From: an uncultured Prevotellaceae bacterium
GTDB lineage: Bacteria; Bacteroidota; Bacteroidia; Bacteroidales; Muribaculaceae
Reading direction: 5' to 3'
Assembly (NCBI GenBank): GCA_947169265.1
Contig: CAMVPC010000001.1
Span: forward strand, 62,001-126,000
DNA length: 64,000 bases
Each line of letters starts with the position of its first letter. Position 1 is the stretch's first letter. Shown here piece by piece: positions 35,757-45,684 of the stretch. Made by a program: the position numbers and the translations under genes. Below the pieces are notes generated by a model that searched no databases, was not told the DNA's origin, and worked only from the letters and a program-made list of their open reading frames with translations.

Positions 35757-38648
35757 ATGAGAATCAGGTTTCTTATTTGTGTGCTTTCTTTATTGCCAAT
35801 GTGGGTTAATAATGCCTATTCGCAAGATAGCGGTATCAAGGAGGGTAAAGAACAGATGTCCCTCTCCTCATTGGCCCATGACATTATCTCAACCTTCGAC
35901 GGTAAGGATTACGAAGCTACAATCGAGCGCTGCGGTTTGATGAGAGAGGTCTTGATAAATATAGGCAAAACCTCATCGGCCGATTACATGATGGCCATGT
36001 ACTTCGAGGGAAGATCACGATATGAATTACAACAATTCAAAGAAGCGATTAACTGTTTGGAACAATGTGTCCACCTTGCCCGGAAACGCAATGTCGATAA
36101 CGATAACAATGGCTATTTTTCTTACTCGCAGCTATTGCTTATTATTGCCGAGTGCAAGCTGATGTTGCCCAATGATGCCCAAGCCGTGGAGACCGCCCTT
36201 GCGCAGTTTAATGATTATGTTGTTAGGGAATATGGGACGAATAATGTCGAGTATGCCAAGGCTCTTAACAATTATGCGGTGTATTACTACCAGCAGAATG
36301 ATTATAACAAAGCATTGGATTATTACCAACAGTCCATCTCACTAATGGAAGGGTTGAATGAGGTCGATTGCCTGGATTATGCCATTCTTATGGGCAATAA
36401 AGCTAATTGCTTGACAATTTTTGGCAATTTTGACGAAAGTGAAGCGATATACCGAAATGTTGTTACGTTTTTCCAAAAACATTTAGGTACTGATGTTGAT
36501 GATGATAATTTTCAAATTCATTATGCGACGGCATTGAGCAACTTGGCTGGCTGTATTGTGGAAATTGGGAAATGTGAGGAAGCTGTTGAATTAAGCGGCC
36601 GTGCCCTCGAAATTCATGAGCGTTACTATGAAAAGAATCATCCGGAGTATGTTACATCATTCAACAACCATGTTTATTGCTTATACCGAGCAAGAAAAGT
36701 GAGCGAAGCCTACAATCGTTATAGAGAATATCTTAACAACTTGAATAGTGGCTGGCAGCCGCAAATTATGTGCAATTTGTGGCACAATTTGTCGCTTTGT
36801 TGCAGTACACTTGGAAAAGATGAGGAGGCCATTGACTGCTCGTTGAGAGCCTTAGAGATGATTCGCGAGTATTATGGAGACAATATCGGTATTTATGCTA
36901 CGGTGTTGGATAATTTGTCAAGAAGTTATGCTAATGTCGAAGATTATGAACGAATGTACGAGTATTCATCTGCATATGTCTCTATGATGCATCAACTTTT
37001 TCTCAAAGAGTTTCCGAGCATGACATCGGCTGATCGATCGCAGTTGTGGAAACGTTATTCTGAGGGATTCCAAACATGGCTGCCGAAGATGGTAATGAAA
37101 AAGAATACCGCTGAGGCCATCCAATTGCTTTACGACAAAGGAGTACTGTTCGCCAAGGGATTGCTGCTGGCGACTGATATGGAGATTCGCGATTTGTTGA
37201 TGAGCAGTGGCGATAGCACTGCAATAAGCAAACTTGATGAGTTGCGCGCGTCGCGCATATTGCTCAATGAACTTTACGCGAGGCCTATCGACGAACGAGA
37301 GATGGATGCCGAAGAGTTGGAGCGAAAGGCCGAACGACAGGAGCGTGAGCTGATGGCACTGAGTAGGGCTTACGGTGACATGATGCACAACTTGAGACTC
37401 ACGTGGCGCGACGTGCGGAAGAGGCTGGGCGACAAGGATATTGCGGTGGAATTCCTGTCGTTCCCCGTTTCGGAAGACACCACGCAATATATCGCGCTCA
37501 CGGTGAGAAAAGGCTACGTGGCGCCTCGCTTGACGAAACTGTTCACCGGGCAGGAACTGGAGGCGGTAGAGAGTAGCTATTACAAAGAGAAGGAGCTGAG
37601 TGGCCTCGTGTGGGGTCGTCTGGCCGATGAGCTCGCCGGGGTGGAGAAGATCTACTTCTCGCCTTGCGGCGAACTTTACGGCATCGCCATCGAGTTGGTG
37701 CCGCATTGGCGCGAGGCGGGCATGATGAGCGACCGCTATGAACTGTTCCGACTGTCGTCGACGCGCGAGCTGGCCATCGTGCGCGACGCGACACCTTCGA
37801 GCGGTGCCGTGGTTTACGGTGGCATCAAGTACGACACCGACGTGGCCGACATGGGCGTGCCACGCGCCGACACTGGGGCGCTCTACGCCTTGCGCGGCTT
37901 CGACGCCGCAACTGCCGGCATGCGTGGCGTGTTATGGGAAGAACTCAAGGGCACGTTGACCGAGGCCAACGCGGTGTGTGAGACCCTGCGCGGCGCGAAA
38001 ACCGCCGTGAAGGAGTACACGGGAACGGCCGCCACCGAGACCACAGTCAAAGGCCTTGCGGGCCAAAAGCGCCGTCTGCTGCACATCGCCACGCACGGCT
38101 TCTACTGGAACGAGGACGACGCCAAGTACTTCGGCGAGCGCGAAAAACTGAACTTCCTCATGGCTGCCGACGACCGCAAGCGCACTATCGAGGACAAGGC
38201 GATGACGCGCTCGGGACTCCTCTTTGCCGGCGCCCAAAACACGTTCAACGGCACTGAGATTCCGGCCGGTGTGGACGACGGCGTACTCACCGCGCGGGAA
38301 ATCGCGCAACTCGACCTTAGAGGACTCGACCTGCTTGTGCTCTCGGCCTGCCAGACGGGACTGGGCGAAGTGGGCGGCGACGGAGTCTTCGGGCTGCAGC
38401 GCGGTTTCAAGAAAGCCGGCGCGCGCACTATCTTGATGAGCCTGCGCGAGGTGGACGACAATGCCACGCGCGACATGATGATACAGTTTTATAACGCTTA
38501 CACCGCCGGTCGTGGCAAGCGCGACGCCTTCCTGCGCGCGCAGCAATACCTCAAGGAGCACGATGCCGACTACGCCTACTCGCCCGCCACGATGCGCGAC
38601 GAGCATCCCCACTGGGCCGCCTTCATCCTCCTCGACCCGCTGGAATAA
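35757..38648 (+). CDS. Secreted TPR-CHAT domain protease
   Basis: 963 aa. Signal peptide MRIRFLICVLSLLPMWVNNAYS, then about 400 residues of tetratricopeptide repeats (AKALNNYAVYYYQQNDYNKALDYY, ATALSNLAGCIVEIGKCEEAVE), a helical connector, and a C-terminal CHAT caspase-like domain with the catalytic His-Cys pair H780 (LLHIATHG) and C865 (LSACQTG). Such TPR-CHAT proteins act as proteases in bacteria, some in abortive defence, but an export signal suggests an envelope role here. The TPR half is AT-rich while the CHAT half is GC-rich, suggesting a fusion or recombination. The next downstream unit has its own promoter. Confidence 0.88.
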   Translation: MRIRFLICVLSLLPMWVNNAYSQDSGIKEGKEQMSLSSLAHDIISTFDGKDYEATIERCGLMREVLINIGKTSSADYMMAMYFEGRSRYELQQFKEAINCLEQCVHLARKRNVDNDNNGYFSYSQLLLIIAECKLMLPNDAQAVETALAQFNDYVVREYGTNNVEYAKALNNYAVYYYQQNDYNKALDYYQQSISLMEGLNEVDCLDYAILMGNKANCLTIFGNFDESEAIYRNVVTFFQKHLGTDVDDDNFQIHYATALSNLAGCIVEIGKCEEAVELSGRALEIHERYYEKNHPEYVTSFNNHVYCLYRARKVSEAYNRYREYLNNLNSGWQPQIMCNLWHNLSLCCSTLGKDEEAIDCSLRALEMIREYYGDNIGIYATVLDNLSRSYANVEDYERMYEYSSAYVSMMHQLFLKEFPSMTSADRSQLWKRYSEGFQTWLPKMVMKKNTAEAIQLLYDKGVLFAKGLLLATDMEIRDLLMSSGDSTAISKLDELRASRILLNELYARPIDEREMDAEELERKAERQERELMALSRAYGDMMHNLRLTWRDVRKRLGDKDIAVEFLSFPVSEDTTQYIALTVRKGYVAPRLTKLFTGQELEAVESSYYKEKELSGLVWGRLADELAGVEKIYFSPCGELYGIAIELVPHWREAGMMSDRYELFRLSSTRELAIVRDATPSSGAVVYGGIKYDTDVADMGVPRADTGALYALRGFDAATAGMRGVLWEELKGTLTEANAVCETLRGAKTAVKEYTGTAATETTVKGLAGQKRRLLHIATHGFYWNEDDAKYFGEREKLNFLMAADDRKRTIEDKAMTRSGLLFAGAQNTFNGTEIPAGVDDGVLTAREIAQLDLRGLDLLVLSACQTGLGEVGGDGVFGLQRGFKKAGARTILMSLREVDDNATRDMMIQFYNAYTAGRGKRDAFLRAQQYLKEHDADYAYSPATMRDEHPHWAAFILLDPLE

Positions 38649-38654
38649 AAACCG

Positions 38655-38720
38655 CGGCTCAAAACTCACGGCTCAAAGCTCACAGATCGCGGATCGCGGC
38701 TCAAAGCTCACGGCTCAAAA
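38655..38720 (+). repeat. Short imperfect tandem words between CHAT and porin genes
   Basis: Repeated CGGCTCAAAGCTCAC-type words (at least three imperfect copies) interleaved with GATCGCGG. Related in style to the leader words before other genes. No coding frame. Confidence 0.6.
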
Positions 38721-38735
38721 AAACTTTGTTTTTGT

Positions 38736-38766
38736 TTTGTATTTTTCGTGGTTTGCAGTAACTTTG
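38736..38766 (+). promoter_or_regulatory. Promoter of the putative porin gene
   Basis: -33 TTTG at 38736-38739 and -7 TAACTTTG at 38759-38766, spaced 19 bp; the ATG at 38773 is close, giving a very short or nearly absent leader. Confidence 0.65.
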
Positions 38767-38772
38767 CATTTC

Positions 38773-40755
38773 ATGAAGAAACGAAATGAGATATTGCGGC
38801 TTATGTCGCTGGCTTTCACGGTAATACTCATTGTGATGGGTGTGGAAGCCGCGCCCGCGCGCGTAGCGCCGTCCCGGGCGTGGACCGTTGACGAGACGCT
38901 GGGCATGGTCACTCCCTCGACCATCGACACCCTCTTTGAGAACTATCACCGGCGTTTCGTGCCCTCGTTGCAGAGCCTGGCGTGGGCCACGACCGGGAAC
39001 TATGGTGCGCAGGGTCAGGACCAGATTTTCTTCTCGCGGCCGCTCACAAGCGACTTTTTTATGGCCGACGGACTGAGCTACCGTCACGGCGATGCCGGCA
39101 GTCACCGCTACTATAACACACGTATCCCCATGACGCTCGCGGCCTATTCGACGGGCGGTAACAAATACAGCAACCAGGACCGCACCACGGTCACCTTCAG
39201 TGGCAATGCCACGCCGCAGCTGCAGTTTGGCGCCGGCCTCGACTATGTGTACTCCAAAGGTTCTTACGACTACCAGGCCGATAAGGATTTCGCTTTCCAT
39301 TTCGCCTCGAGCTACCGTGGCGACCGCTATCAAATGCACGCGCTGGTGAAGCACTACAACTTTCTCACCAAGGAAAGCGGCGGCATCACCGACGACCGCT
39401 ATATTACTGACCCGGCCGCCGTGCAGGGCGGCCAGACGCGCGTCGACAACAAGACCATCCCCACGCAACTCAACGGAGCCCACACGCGGCTCAACAGCCT
39501 GCAGGTGCACCTGAACCAGCGCTACAGCGTGGGGCACTACCGCTACGAGCGCGACAGTGTCACCGACACGGTGAAGAGCCGCACTTACATTCCCGTGACG
39601 AGCTTCATCTGGACACTTGATTTCAAGACCAACCGGCATCGTTTCATCAACAGCAACGGCACGCAGGACGCCTCCTTTTTCCCGGCCACCTACCTGGAGA
39701 CTGACGGCACCGACGAGTCCACCGAGCGGTGGCACCTGCGCAACACTGTGGGCGTGCAACTGCTCGAGGGGTTCAACCGCTACGCCAAGTTCGGCTTCGC
39801 CGTCTATGCGCAACACGAAATGCGGCGGTTCACACAGGTAGTCGATACGGTGAGCGGCACCGAATTGCCCGACGGGTTGACCGAACTGCCCGTGAGCGAT
39901 GTGCCGCACCGCCACACGCAGCAACTGCTGTGGGTGGGCGGACGGCTGTCGAAACAGCATGGTTCGATACTCACTTATGACGCCACGGCACAATTCGGCG
40001 TGGTGGGCGACGTGGCAGGAGACATTGACGTGACCGGCGGCGTGGCCACGCGCTTCAAACTGCTGGGCGACAGCGTCACCATCCGCGCCTACGGCTACTT
40101 CAAGAACCTCGCGGCGCCTTACCTGCTCAAGCGTTTCGTGTCGAACCACTACGCCTGGAGTCACGACTGGAGCAAGACACAACGCCTGCGCGTAGGTGGC
40201 CGTCTCCAGGTGCCGCACACCGGCACGTGGGTCGATGTGGGCTACGAAACGCTCAAGAACTACCTCTACTTCAACGACGAGGGCGTGCCCGCGCAGCAAA
40301 GCGACGCGGTGCACGTGTTCAGCGCCACGCTGGGGCAGCGTCTCAAGCTGAGTATCCTGCACTGGGACAACCAGCTCACCTACCAGACTACGAGCAACGA
40401 TGCCGTGTTGTCGTTGCCGGCCCTGTCGCTCTATTCCAATCTCTACATCCAGTTTAAAATAGCGCGTGTGCTCCACGTGCAACTGGGTCTCGACTGCAAC
40501 TATTACACGCGCTACTACGCCCCTGCCTACAATGTGGCCACCGCCACGTTCCACACGCAGCACAACGAAAAGTTAGGCAACTTCATTTGGGCCGATGTCT
40601 ACGCGAATTTCAAGCTCAAGCGCGCGCGTTTCTTTGTGCAGTACACCCATGTCAACAAAGGCCTCGTGGGGCGCAACAACTATTTCTCGGTACCCCACTA
40701 TCCGCTTAATCCGGGTCGCTTCTCGATAGGTGTCTCGGTCGATTTCGTTAACTAA
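38773..40755 (+). CDS. Putative porin (Bacteroidetes Porin_10-like)
   Basis: 660 aa from the ATG at 38773, which starts a signal peptide (MKKRNEILRLMSLAFTVILIVMGVEAA). The body is beta-barrel-like with alternating aromatics (TPQLQFGAGLDYVYSKG, RVLHVQLGLDCNYYTRYYAP, NPGRFSIGVSVDFVN) and the early FFSRPLTSDFFMADGL segment seen in Bacteroidetes putative porins. It is probably an outer-membrane channel of unknown solute. The open frame extends upstream into the CHAT gene, but the promoter at 38736-38766 fixes the start. Confidence 0.82.
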   Translation: MKKRNEILRLMSLAFTVILIVMGVEAAPARVAPSRAWTVDETLGMVTPSTIDTLFENYHRRFVPSLQSLAWATTGNYGAQGQDQIFFSRPLTSDFFMADGLSYRHGDAGSHRYYNTRIPMTLAAYSTGGNKYSNQDRTTVTFSGNATPQLQFGAGLDYVYSKGSYDYQADKDFAFHFASSYRGDRYQMHALVKHYNFLTKESGGITDDRYITDPAAVQGGQTRVDNKTIPTQLNGAHTRLNSLQVHLNQRYSVGHYRYERDSVTDTVKSRTYIPVTSFIWTLDFKTNRHRFINSNGTQDASFFPATYLETDGTDESTERWHLRNTVGVQLLEGFNRYAKFGFAVYAQHEMRRFTQVVDTVSGTELPDGLTELPVSDVPHRHTQQLLWVGGRLSKQHGSILTYDATAQFGVVGDVAGDIDVTGGVATRFKLLGDSVTIRAYGYFKNLAAPYLLKRFVSNHYAWSHDWSKTQRLRVGGRLQVPHTGTWVDVGYETLKNYLYFNDEGVPAQQSDAVHVFSATLGQRLKLSILHWDNQLTYQTTSNDAVLSLPALSLYSNLYIQFKIARVLHVQLGLDCNYYTRYYAPAYNVATATFHTQHNEKLGNFIWADVYANFKLKRARFFVQYTHVNKGLVGRNNYFSVPHYPLNPGRFSIGVSVDFVN

Positions 40756-40775
40756 AATTCCATAGATTCTTATCC

Positions 40776-42476
40776 ATGCCAAGCCTCACATTCAAACGAA
40801 GTAAATTCCCCCTTGAGACTCTTTTCAAGAAATTTCTCAAGCAATATAATTGCCGCGCCACCTGCGAGGACGAGGAAGGCAGCCAGGCCCGGCGCTATCT
40901 CTTTGACTACCAAGGAGGACATTTTGTGGCCGTGTTTTACGATAACTACACCTACGAACTGCTATTCCTCAATATCTTTGAGGTGCCCGTGGCGCGCATC
41001 AACCTCGCGCGTAGTGTGTGCAACCATTTCAATGCGGCCTCGATTTTCCTCAAGTACTATTATCGTGAGGACTCGACCGCCTCTCACCTGAACCTCCACT
41101 TGTCAATGTTGTGCTCCACTGTCGACGAGACATTGCCGCAGCGCCTCGAACTCTTCTTCACGGCGCGTCGCGACTTTATCGACGAATTCAGCAAGCAGCT
41201 GAAAAAATATGAGCGCAGCGACGCGTTTGACATCGAAAGCGACTTCCTGCTGCAACAGCGCGAGAGCTTCCTCGCCGGCGAGCGCTCGCTGGCCGTGGCC
41301 TGTCCTCCCATGCCTCGCGGCAATGCCGCCGAGCCGCTCACCGTGGGATCCTTGCTCGATGCCGCTGGTGTCGCTTGCCCCGATTCGCTCCTGCAAGGCG
41401 TGGAAATCAATCCGGAGTTGGACGACCACCGCAAGCGGCCGTATGCCCTTTTTAGTAATATCGCCGAGCGCAAACTCGTCGATGCGCTGTGCCTCGAGAA
41501 CGGCGCCTTTGGGCGCGGTAGCGCGTTGATTGCGATACGGTCAGTGGAGCCTATATCGGTTGAGAGGACCAATGGCGACACGATCGAGCAGACTGGCAAG
41601 AACACGCTGCGGTTCAAGACCACGCCGGTGGCGACCATCATGCTGACCGATAACGGCAGCAGTGGCGACACCCTCTACTACCGTGCCACCGTCGTGCCGG
41701 CGCCCGTCCGCGCCACGCGCAACGGCGGCGACCCCACTCCGCGCCCTTCCACCTTCGTGCTGGCCCACGACCTCGCCGACCCCGCCAAGAAGTTGGCCGA
41801 GTTTAATTTCATGTGGAAGGAGGCCAAAGACAAGCTCAAGGAAAAAAATCCGTCGATGACCGATGAGGAGATCCTGTTGGCTCATTTCGACGACCCCGAT
41901 TCAGGCTTTAGCATGTACTGGGGACGTCGCTACCTGTCACAAAAGCGTTATCTCGAAGCCCTTGAGTGCTTCTTGTCAATCTACAATAAGTACTCGCCTT
42001 TGTTTTTCACCCTCAACGACGATAAGCAGGAGCTCTTCCTTGAGACGTGTTACTACATAGGGTGCTGCTACAACGCCATGAAGCAGTTTGACCGCGCTTT
42101 CTTCTACCTCGACCACCTGCGCGGCTCGTCAAAAATCACGCATTGCGTTGAGTATGTCAATACCATTGTCAACTGTGGCGACCCGCGCGTGTTCTCGATT
42201 ATCGACGGCATCTACAGCTCGATAAAAGAGGACCACGGCATTGAGAATGAGGACGACGAGGACTCGCTGCCGACACATGTCAAGGAATTCGTCGACTTCC
42301 TGCGCATTCGCCGCGCCGACGCTTGCATCACGTTCCACGAGCTCGACAATGCCGAGAAGGAATATAAACATTTTCTTAACCACCCCACGCTGGGCGACCA
42401 CGCCATCGACCAGCTCGCCCGCATCAAGCAGTTGCGCGACGAAGAAAAGGAGCAAGATCAATCAAAAAAGAAATAA
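40776..42476 (+). CDS. Conserved hypothetical with YbjN-like N-terminus and TPR C-terminus
   Basis: 566 aa, no signal peptide. Residues 1-105 (ATCEDEEGSQARRYLFDYQGG, HFVAVFYDNYTYELLFLNIFE) resemble YbjN/secretion-chaperone-like folds by pattern only. The C-terminal half holds TPR-like helices (YLEALECFLSIYNKYSPLFF, FLETCYYIGCCYNAMKQFDRA). The tail is lysine-rich (EEKEQDQSKKK). The function is unknown. It lies 20 bp after the porin gene and 5 bp before a DegT-family aminotransferase gene on the same strand, so the three may be one operon. Confidence 0.7.
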   Translation: MPSLTFKRSKFPLETLFKKFLKQYNCRATCEDEEGSQARRYLFDYQGGHFVAVFYDNYTYELLFLNIFEVPVARINLARSVCNHFNAASIFLKYYYREDSTASHLNLHLSMLCSTVDETLPQRLELFFTARRDFIDEFSKQLKKYERSDAFDIESDFLLQQRESFLAGERSLAVACPPMPRGNAAEPLTVGSLLDAAGVACPDSLLQGVEINPELDDHRKRPYALFSNIAERKLVDALCLENGAFGRGSALIAIRSVEPISVERTNGDTIEQTGKNTLRFKTTPVATIMLTDNGSSGDTLYYRATVVPAPVRATRNGGDPTPRPSTFVLAHDLADPAKKLAEFNFMWKEAKDKLKEKNPSMTDEEILLAHFDDPDSGFSMYWGRRYLSQKRYLEALECFLSIYNKYSPLFFTLNDDKQELFLETCYYIGCCYNAMKQFDRAFFYLDHLRGSSKITHCVEYVNTIVNCGDPRVFSIIDGIYSSIKEDHGIENEDDEDSLPTHVKEFVDFLRIRRADACITFHELDNAEKEYKHFLNHPTLGDHAIDQLARIKQLRDEEKEQDQSKKK

Positions 42477-42481
42477 CGACT

Positions 42482-43621
42482 ATGTCACAAGAAAGAATTT
42501 ATTTGTGCCTCGCCCACATGAGCGGCAATGAAATGCAGTATATACAAGAGGCTTTCGACACTAATTGGGTCGTGCCACTGGGCCCCAACGTGAATGCCTT
42601 TGAAAAGGACCTTGAGGAATTTGTGGGGCAAGACAAGCGTGTCGTGGCCCTGAGCGCCGGCACCGCCGCCATCCACCTGGCTCTCGTTGCCCTCGGGGTG
42701 AAGCCCGGCGATGAGGTAATCTGCCAGTCGTTTACTTTTGCCGCCAGCGCCAATCCTGTGGTGTACCAGGGCGCTACGCCCGTCTTTGTCGACAGTGAGG
42801 AAGGCACTTGGAATATGGATCCCAACTTGCTTGAAGAGGCTGTCAAGCAAAGCATCGCGCGCACCGGACGCCCGCCTCGGGCCATCATTCCGGTCTATCT
42901 CTATGGTATGCCGGCCCACATCGACGAGATCATGGCCATCGCGCGGCGATATGAAATCCCTGTGCTTGAGGATGCCGCCGAAGGCCTCGGCAGCCGTTAT
43001 CGCGGCCGCGTGGTGGGCACGTTTGGCGACTATGGCGCGCTTTCGTTCAACGGTAACAAGATGATTACCACCAGTGGCGGTGGTGCCCTCATCTGTCCCG
43101 ACGAGGAAGCCAAGAGCCGTGTGATGTATTATGCCACACAGGCCCGCGAGCCGCTGCCTTACTACCACCACCTGGCTATCGGCTATAACTATCGCATGAG
43201 TAACATCTGCGCCGGCATCGGACGTGGACAAATGACGGTGCTCGACGCCCACATCGCCCATCATGTGCATGTCAAGGATTTCTATGTGGAGCACCTTGCC
43301 GGTGTCGACGGTATCACCGTGCATGTGGCCCCCGAGGACTACATGGAACCGAACTACTGGCTCAACACGATTCTCGTCGACCCGAAGAAAACTGGGTACG
43401 ACTATGAGGCGTTGCGACGCCATCTCGATAGCTTGGGCATCGAGTCGCGTCCCTTGTGGAAGCCCATGCACTGCCAACCCGTGTTCCGCGACGCGCCCGC
43501 CGTGGTCAACGGGGTGAGCGAGCGCCTTTTCGAGCAAGGATTGTGCTTGCCCAGCGGCCCCATGGTGACCGACGCTCACCTGCATTATATCGTCGACGCC
43601 ATCAGCCGCTTTGGTAGCTGA
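42482..43621 (+). CDS. DegT/DnrJ/EryC1/StrS sugar aminotransferase
   Basis: 379 aa PLP enzyme that would aminate a keto-sugar nucleotide, as in 4-amino-4,6-dideoxysugar synthesis. The PLP-binding lysine is K193 in SFNGNKMITTSGGG. Other signatures are GTAAIHLALVALGVKPGDEVI, the FTFAASANPV segment, EDAAEGLGSRY (cofactor aspartate) and NYRMSNICAGIGRGQ. It may serve glycan decoration, but no glycosyltransferase or sugar-dehydratase genes are next to it. Confidence 0.92.
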   Translation: MSQERIYLCLAHMSGNEMQYIQEAFDTNWVVPLGPNVNAFEKDLEEFVGQDKRVVALSAGTAAIHLALVALGVKPGDEVICQSFTFAASANPVVYQGATPVFVDSEEGTWNMDPNLLEEAVKQSIARTGRPPRAIIPVYLYGMPAHIDEIMAIARRYEIPVLEDAAEGLGSRYRGRVVGTFGDYGALSFNGNKMITTSGGGALICPDEEAKSRVMYYATQAREPLPYYHHLAIGYNYRMSNICAGIGRGQMTVLDAHIAHHVHVKDFYVEHLAGVDGITVHVAPEDYMEPNYWLNTILVDPKKTGYDYEALRRHLDSLGIESRPLWKPMHCQPVFRDAPAVVNGVSERLFEQGLCLPSGPMVTDAHLHYIVDAISRFGS

Positions 43622-43671
43622 CTTTCCGCTACACGCTTGCCTATCTCCCATTCACACAATATTTTTTAGCA

Positions 43672-45675
43672 ATGAAAAGAATGACAAACTTCCTGCGTGC
43701 CGCAATGCTCTGCGGCACGCTGTGTGTAGGGTACGCCTCGATGGCGGCACCTCTCACGCTCACTTCGCCCGACGGGCATCTTGTGCTCACTACCGACGTC
43801 GATAATGGTCGGGTCTATTACACGTTGAGTCGCGATAACACGCCGGTGCTCGCCAAGAGTCACCTGGGATTCGCGCTCGCCACCGGTGACTTGTCGCGCG
43901 ACATGAAAATCATCGACGCGCGGCGCGACAGTCACGACGACACGTGGACCACCGTGTGGGGCGAGGATGAATTCATACGCAACCACTACAACGAACTCGT
44001 GGTGACATTCAAGGGTGGAACGCCGCGCGCCACGATGATGGTGACGTTCCGCCTCTTTGACGACGGATTGGGCTTTCGATACGACATACCTACGCAGCGC
44101 GCCCTGCCCGCTATCACCGTGATTGACGAGCTCACCGAGTTTACTCTCCCCAAGGATGTGCCGGCGTGGTCGATTCCCACTAATCGCACCATCTATTACG
44201 AGAACCTGTACTCGCGCGACTTGATTAGCGCGAAAGACACCGTGCACACCCCGCTCACCATCGAGGCCGCCCCCGACATGCATCTGGCGATACACCAGGC
44301 CGCGCTCGTCGACTATGCCGACCTAAATCTCACGCCACGAGCCGCCGGCAACGGCGCCGTGACGTTGCTCGCCGCACTCACTCCCTGGCAGGACGGCGCC
44401 AAGGTAAAAGCCGGGGCCGGCATGCGCTCGCCATGGCGCACTGTGATTGTGGGACGCACGGCCGGCGACTTGGTCACGTCGCGGCTCATGCTCAACCTTA
44501 ACGAACCGTGCGCGTGGGACGATACTTCGTGGATTGAGCCGGGACGATATATCGGCATCTGGTGGAGTATCCACAAGAAAAAGAACACTTGGGAGCAAGG
44601 ACCTACCCACGGCGCCACCACACAAAACATGAAGCGGTACATCGACTTCGCCGCACGCCACGGCTTTGGCGGTGTACTTGCCGAAGGGTGGAACTACGGC
44701 TGGGGACAGGGCGAGGAAATCAGTTTCACTAAGCCTTATCCTGACTATGACATCGAGGAAATCGCCCGCTATGCCCGAGAAAAAGGCGTCACTATCGTGG
44801 GACACACCGAGACGTGGGGGCGTAGCCGCCTGCTCGAGCAGCAAATGGAAGAGGCTTTCGCCCTCTATGAGCGGCTCGGTATCAAAGTGGTGAAAACCGG
44901 CTATGTGGGTGCCAAGCTTAACGGGGAGGAACTGCAACATTCGCAATTCGGCGCCCGCCATTACCGCAAGGTGCTCGAGTGTGCCGCGCGTCACCACATC
45001 ATGATTGACAACCACGAGCCCATGATGCCCACCGGACTGCAACGCACCATGCCCAACCTCATGACGCAGGAAGGCGTGCGCGGACAGGAGTACAATGCGT
45101 GGAGCCGCGACGGTGGCAATCCGCCGAGCCACACGGCCACGCTGCCGTTCACGCGGGGGCTGGCCGGGCCCATGGACTTCACGCCGGCTATCTTCAACTA
45201 TGGCGACGAGGTGGTGCCCGGCACGCGCCCGCAAAGCACCATCGCCAAGCAGCTTGCCGAGTTTGTGGTACTTTACAGTCCGTTGCAAATGGCGGCCGAC
45301 GCTATCGAGAACTACGAGAACCACCCCGCGCTCTCGTTCATCGAGTCGTGTCCCACCACCTGGCGCAAGACACTTGTGCCCAATGGCGAGGTGGGGAAAT
45401 TTATCACCGTGGCACGCGAGGCGCGCGACGGTAGCGGCAGCTGGTTTATCGGCAGCCACACCGACGCGACGGCGCGCACTCTCGAGGTACCCCTGTCGTT
45501 CCTCGAGCCGGGCAAGAAATATGTGGCGATGATCTACGAGGACGGTCCCGATGCCGACTATCAGTCGAATCCCATGTCGATGGCTATCCGCCAAGTCGAG
45601 GTCACGTCATCGTCAACACTTACCCTGCGGCTCGCTCGCAGTGGCGGTGCCGCCATTCGCATCACCGCGCGCTGA
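43672..45675 (+). CDS. Glycoside hydrolase family 97 (SusB-like alpha-glucosidase)
   Basis: 667 aa with a signal peptide ending near SMAA. The GH97 plan is complete: N-terminal beta-sandwich (LTLTSPDGHLVLTTDVDNG), a catalytic barrel (GFGGVLAEGWNYGWGQGE, IDNHEPMMPTGLQRTMPNLMTQEG) and a C-terminal beta domain. The Glu in NHEP and the GYVG segment agree with the inverting SusB-type subgroup rather than the retaining Asp-nucleophile subgroup; this is inferred from family pattern. Probable substrates are alpha-glucans of the periplasm. It is convergent with the next gene, 9 bp away. Confidence 0.92.
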   Translation: MKRMTNFLRAAMLCGTLCVGYASMAAPLTLTSPDGHLVLTTDVDNGRVYYTLSRDNTPVLAKSHLGFALATGDLSRDMKIIDARRDSHDDTWTTVWGEDEFIRNHYNELVVTFKGGTPRATMMVTFRLFDDGLGFRYDIPTQRALPAITVIDELTEFTLPKDVPAWSIPTNRTIYYENLYSRDLISAKDTVHTPLTIEAAPDMHLAIHQAALVDYADLNLTPRAAGNGAVTLLAALTPWQDGAKVKAGAGMRSPWRTVIVGRTAGDLVTSRLMLNLNEPCAWDDTSWIEPGRYIGIWWSIHKKKNTWEQGPTHGATTQNMKRYIDFAARHGFGGVLAEGWNYGWGQGEEISFTKPYPDYDIEEIARYAREKGVTIVGHTETWGRSRLLEQQMEEAFALYERLGIKVVKTGYVGAKLNGEELQHSQFGARHYRKVLECAARHHIMIDNHEPMMPTGLQRTMPNLMTQEGVRGQEYNAWSRDGGNPPSHTATLPFTRGLAGPMDFTPAIFNYGDEVVPGTRPQSTIAKQLAEFVVLYSPLQMAADAIENYENHPALSFIESCPTTWRKTLVPNGEVGKFITVAREARDGSGSWFIGSHTDATARTLEVPLSFLEPGKKYVAMIYEDGPDADYQSNPMSMAIRQVEVTSSSTLTLRLARSGGAAIRITAR

Positions 45676-45684
45676 CGTTCGCAG

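Noticed and set aside
38512..38772. 87-residue N-terminal extension of the porin frame
   Set aside because: It overlaps the CHAT gene in another frame, and the promoter at 38736-38766 lies within it.
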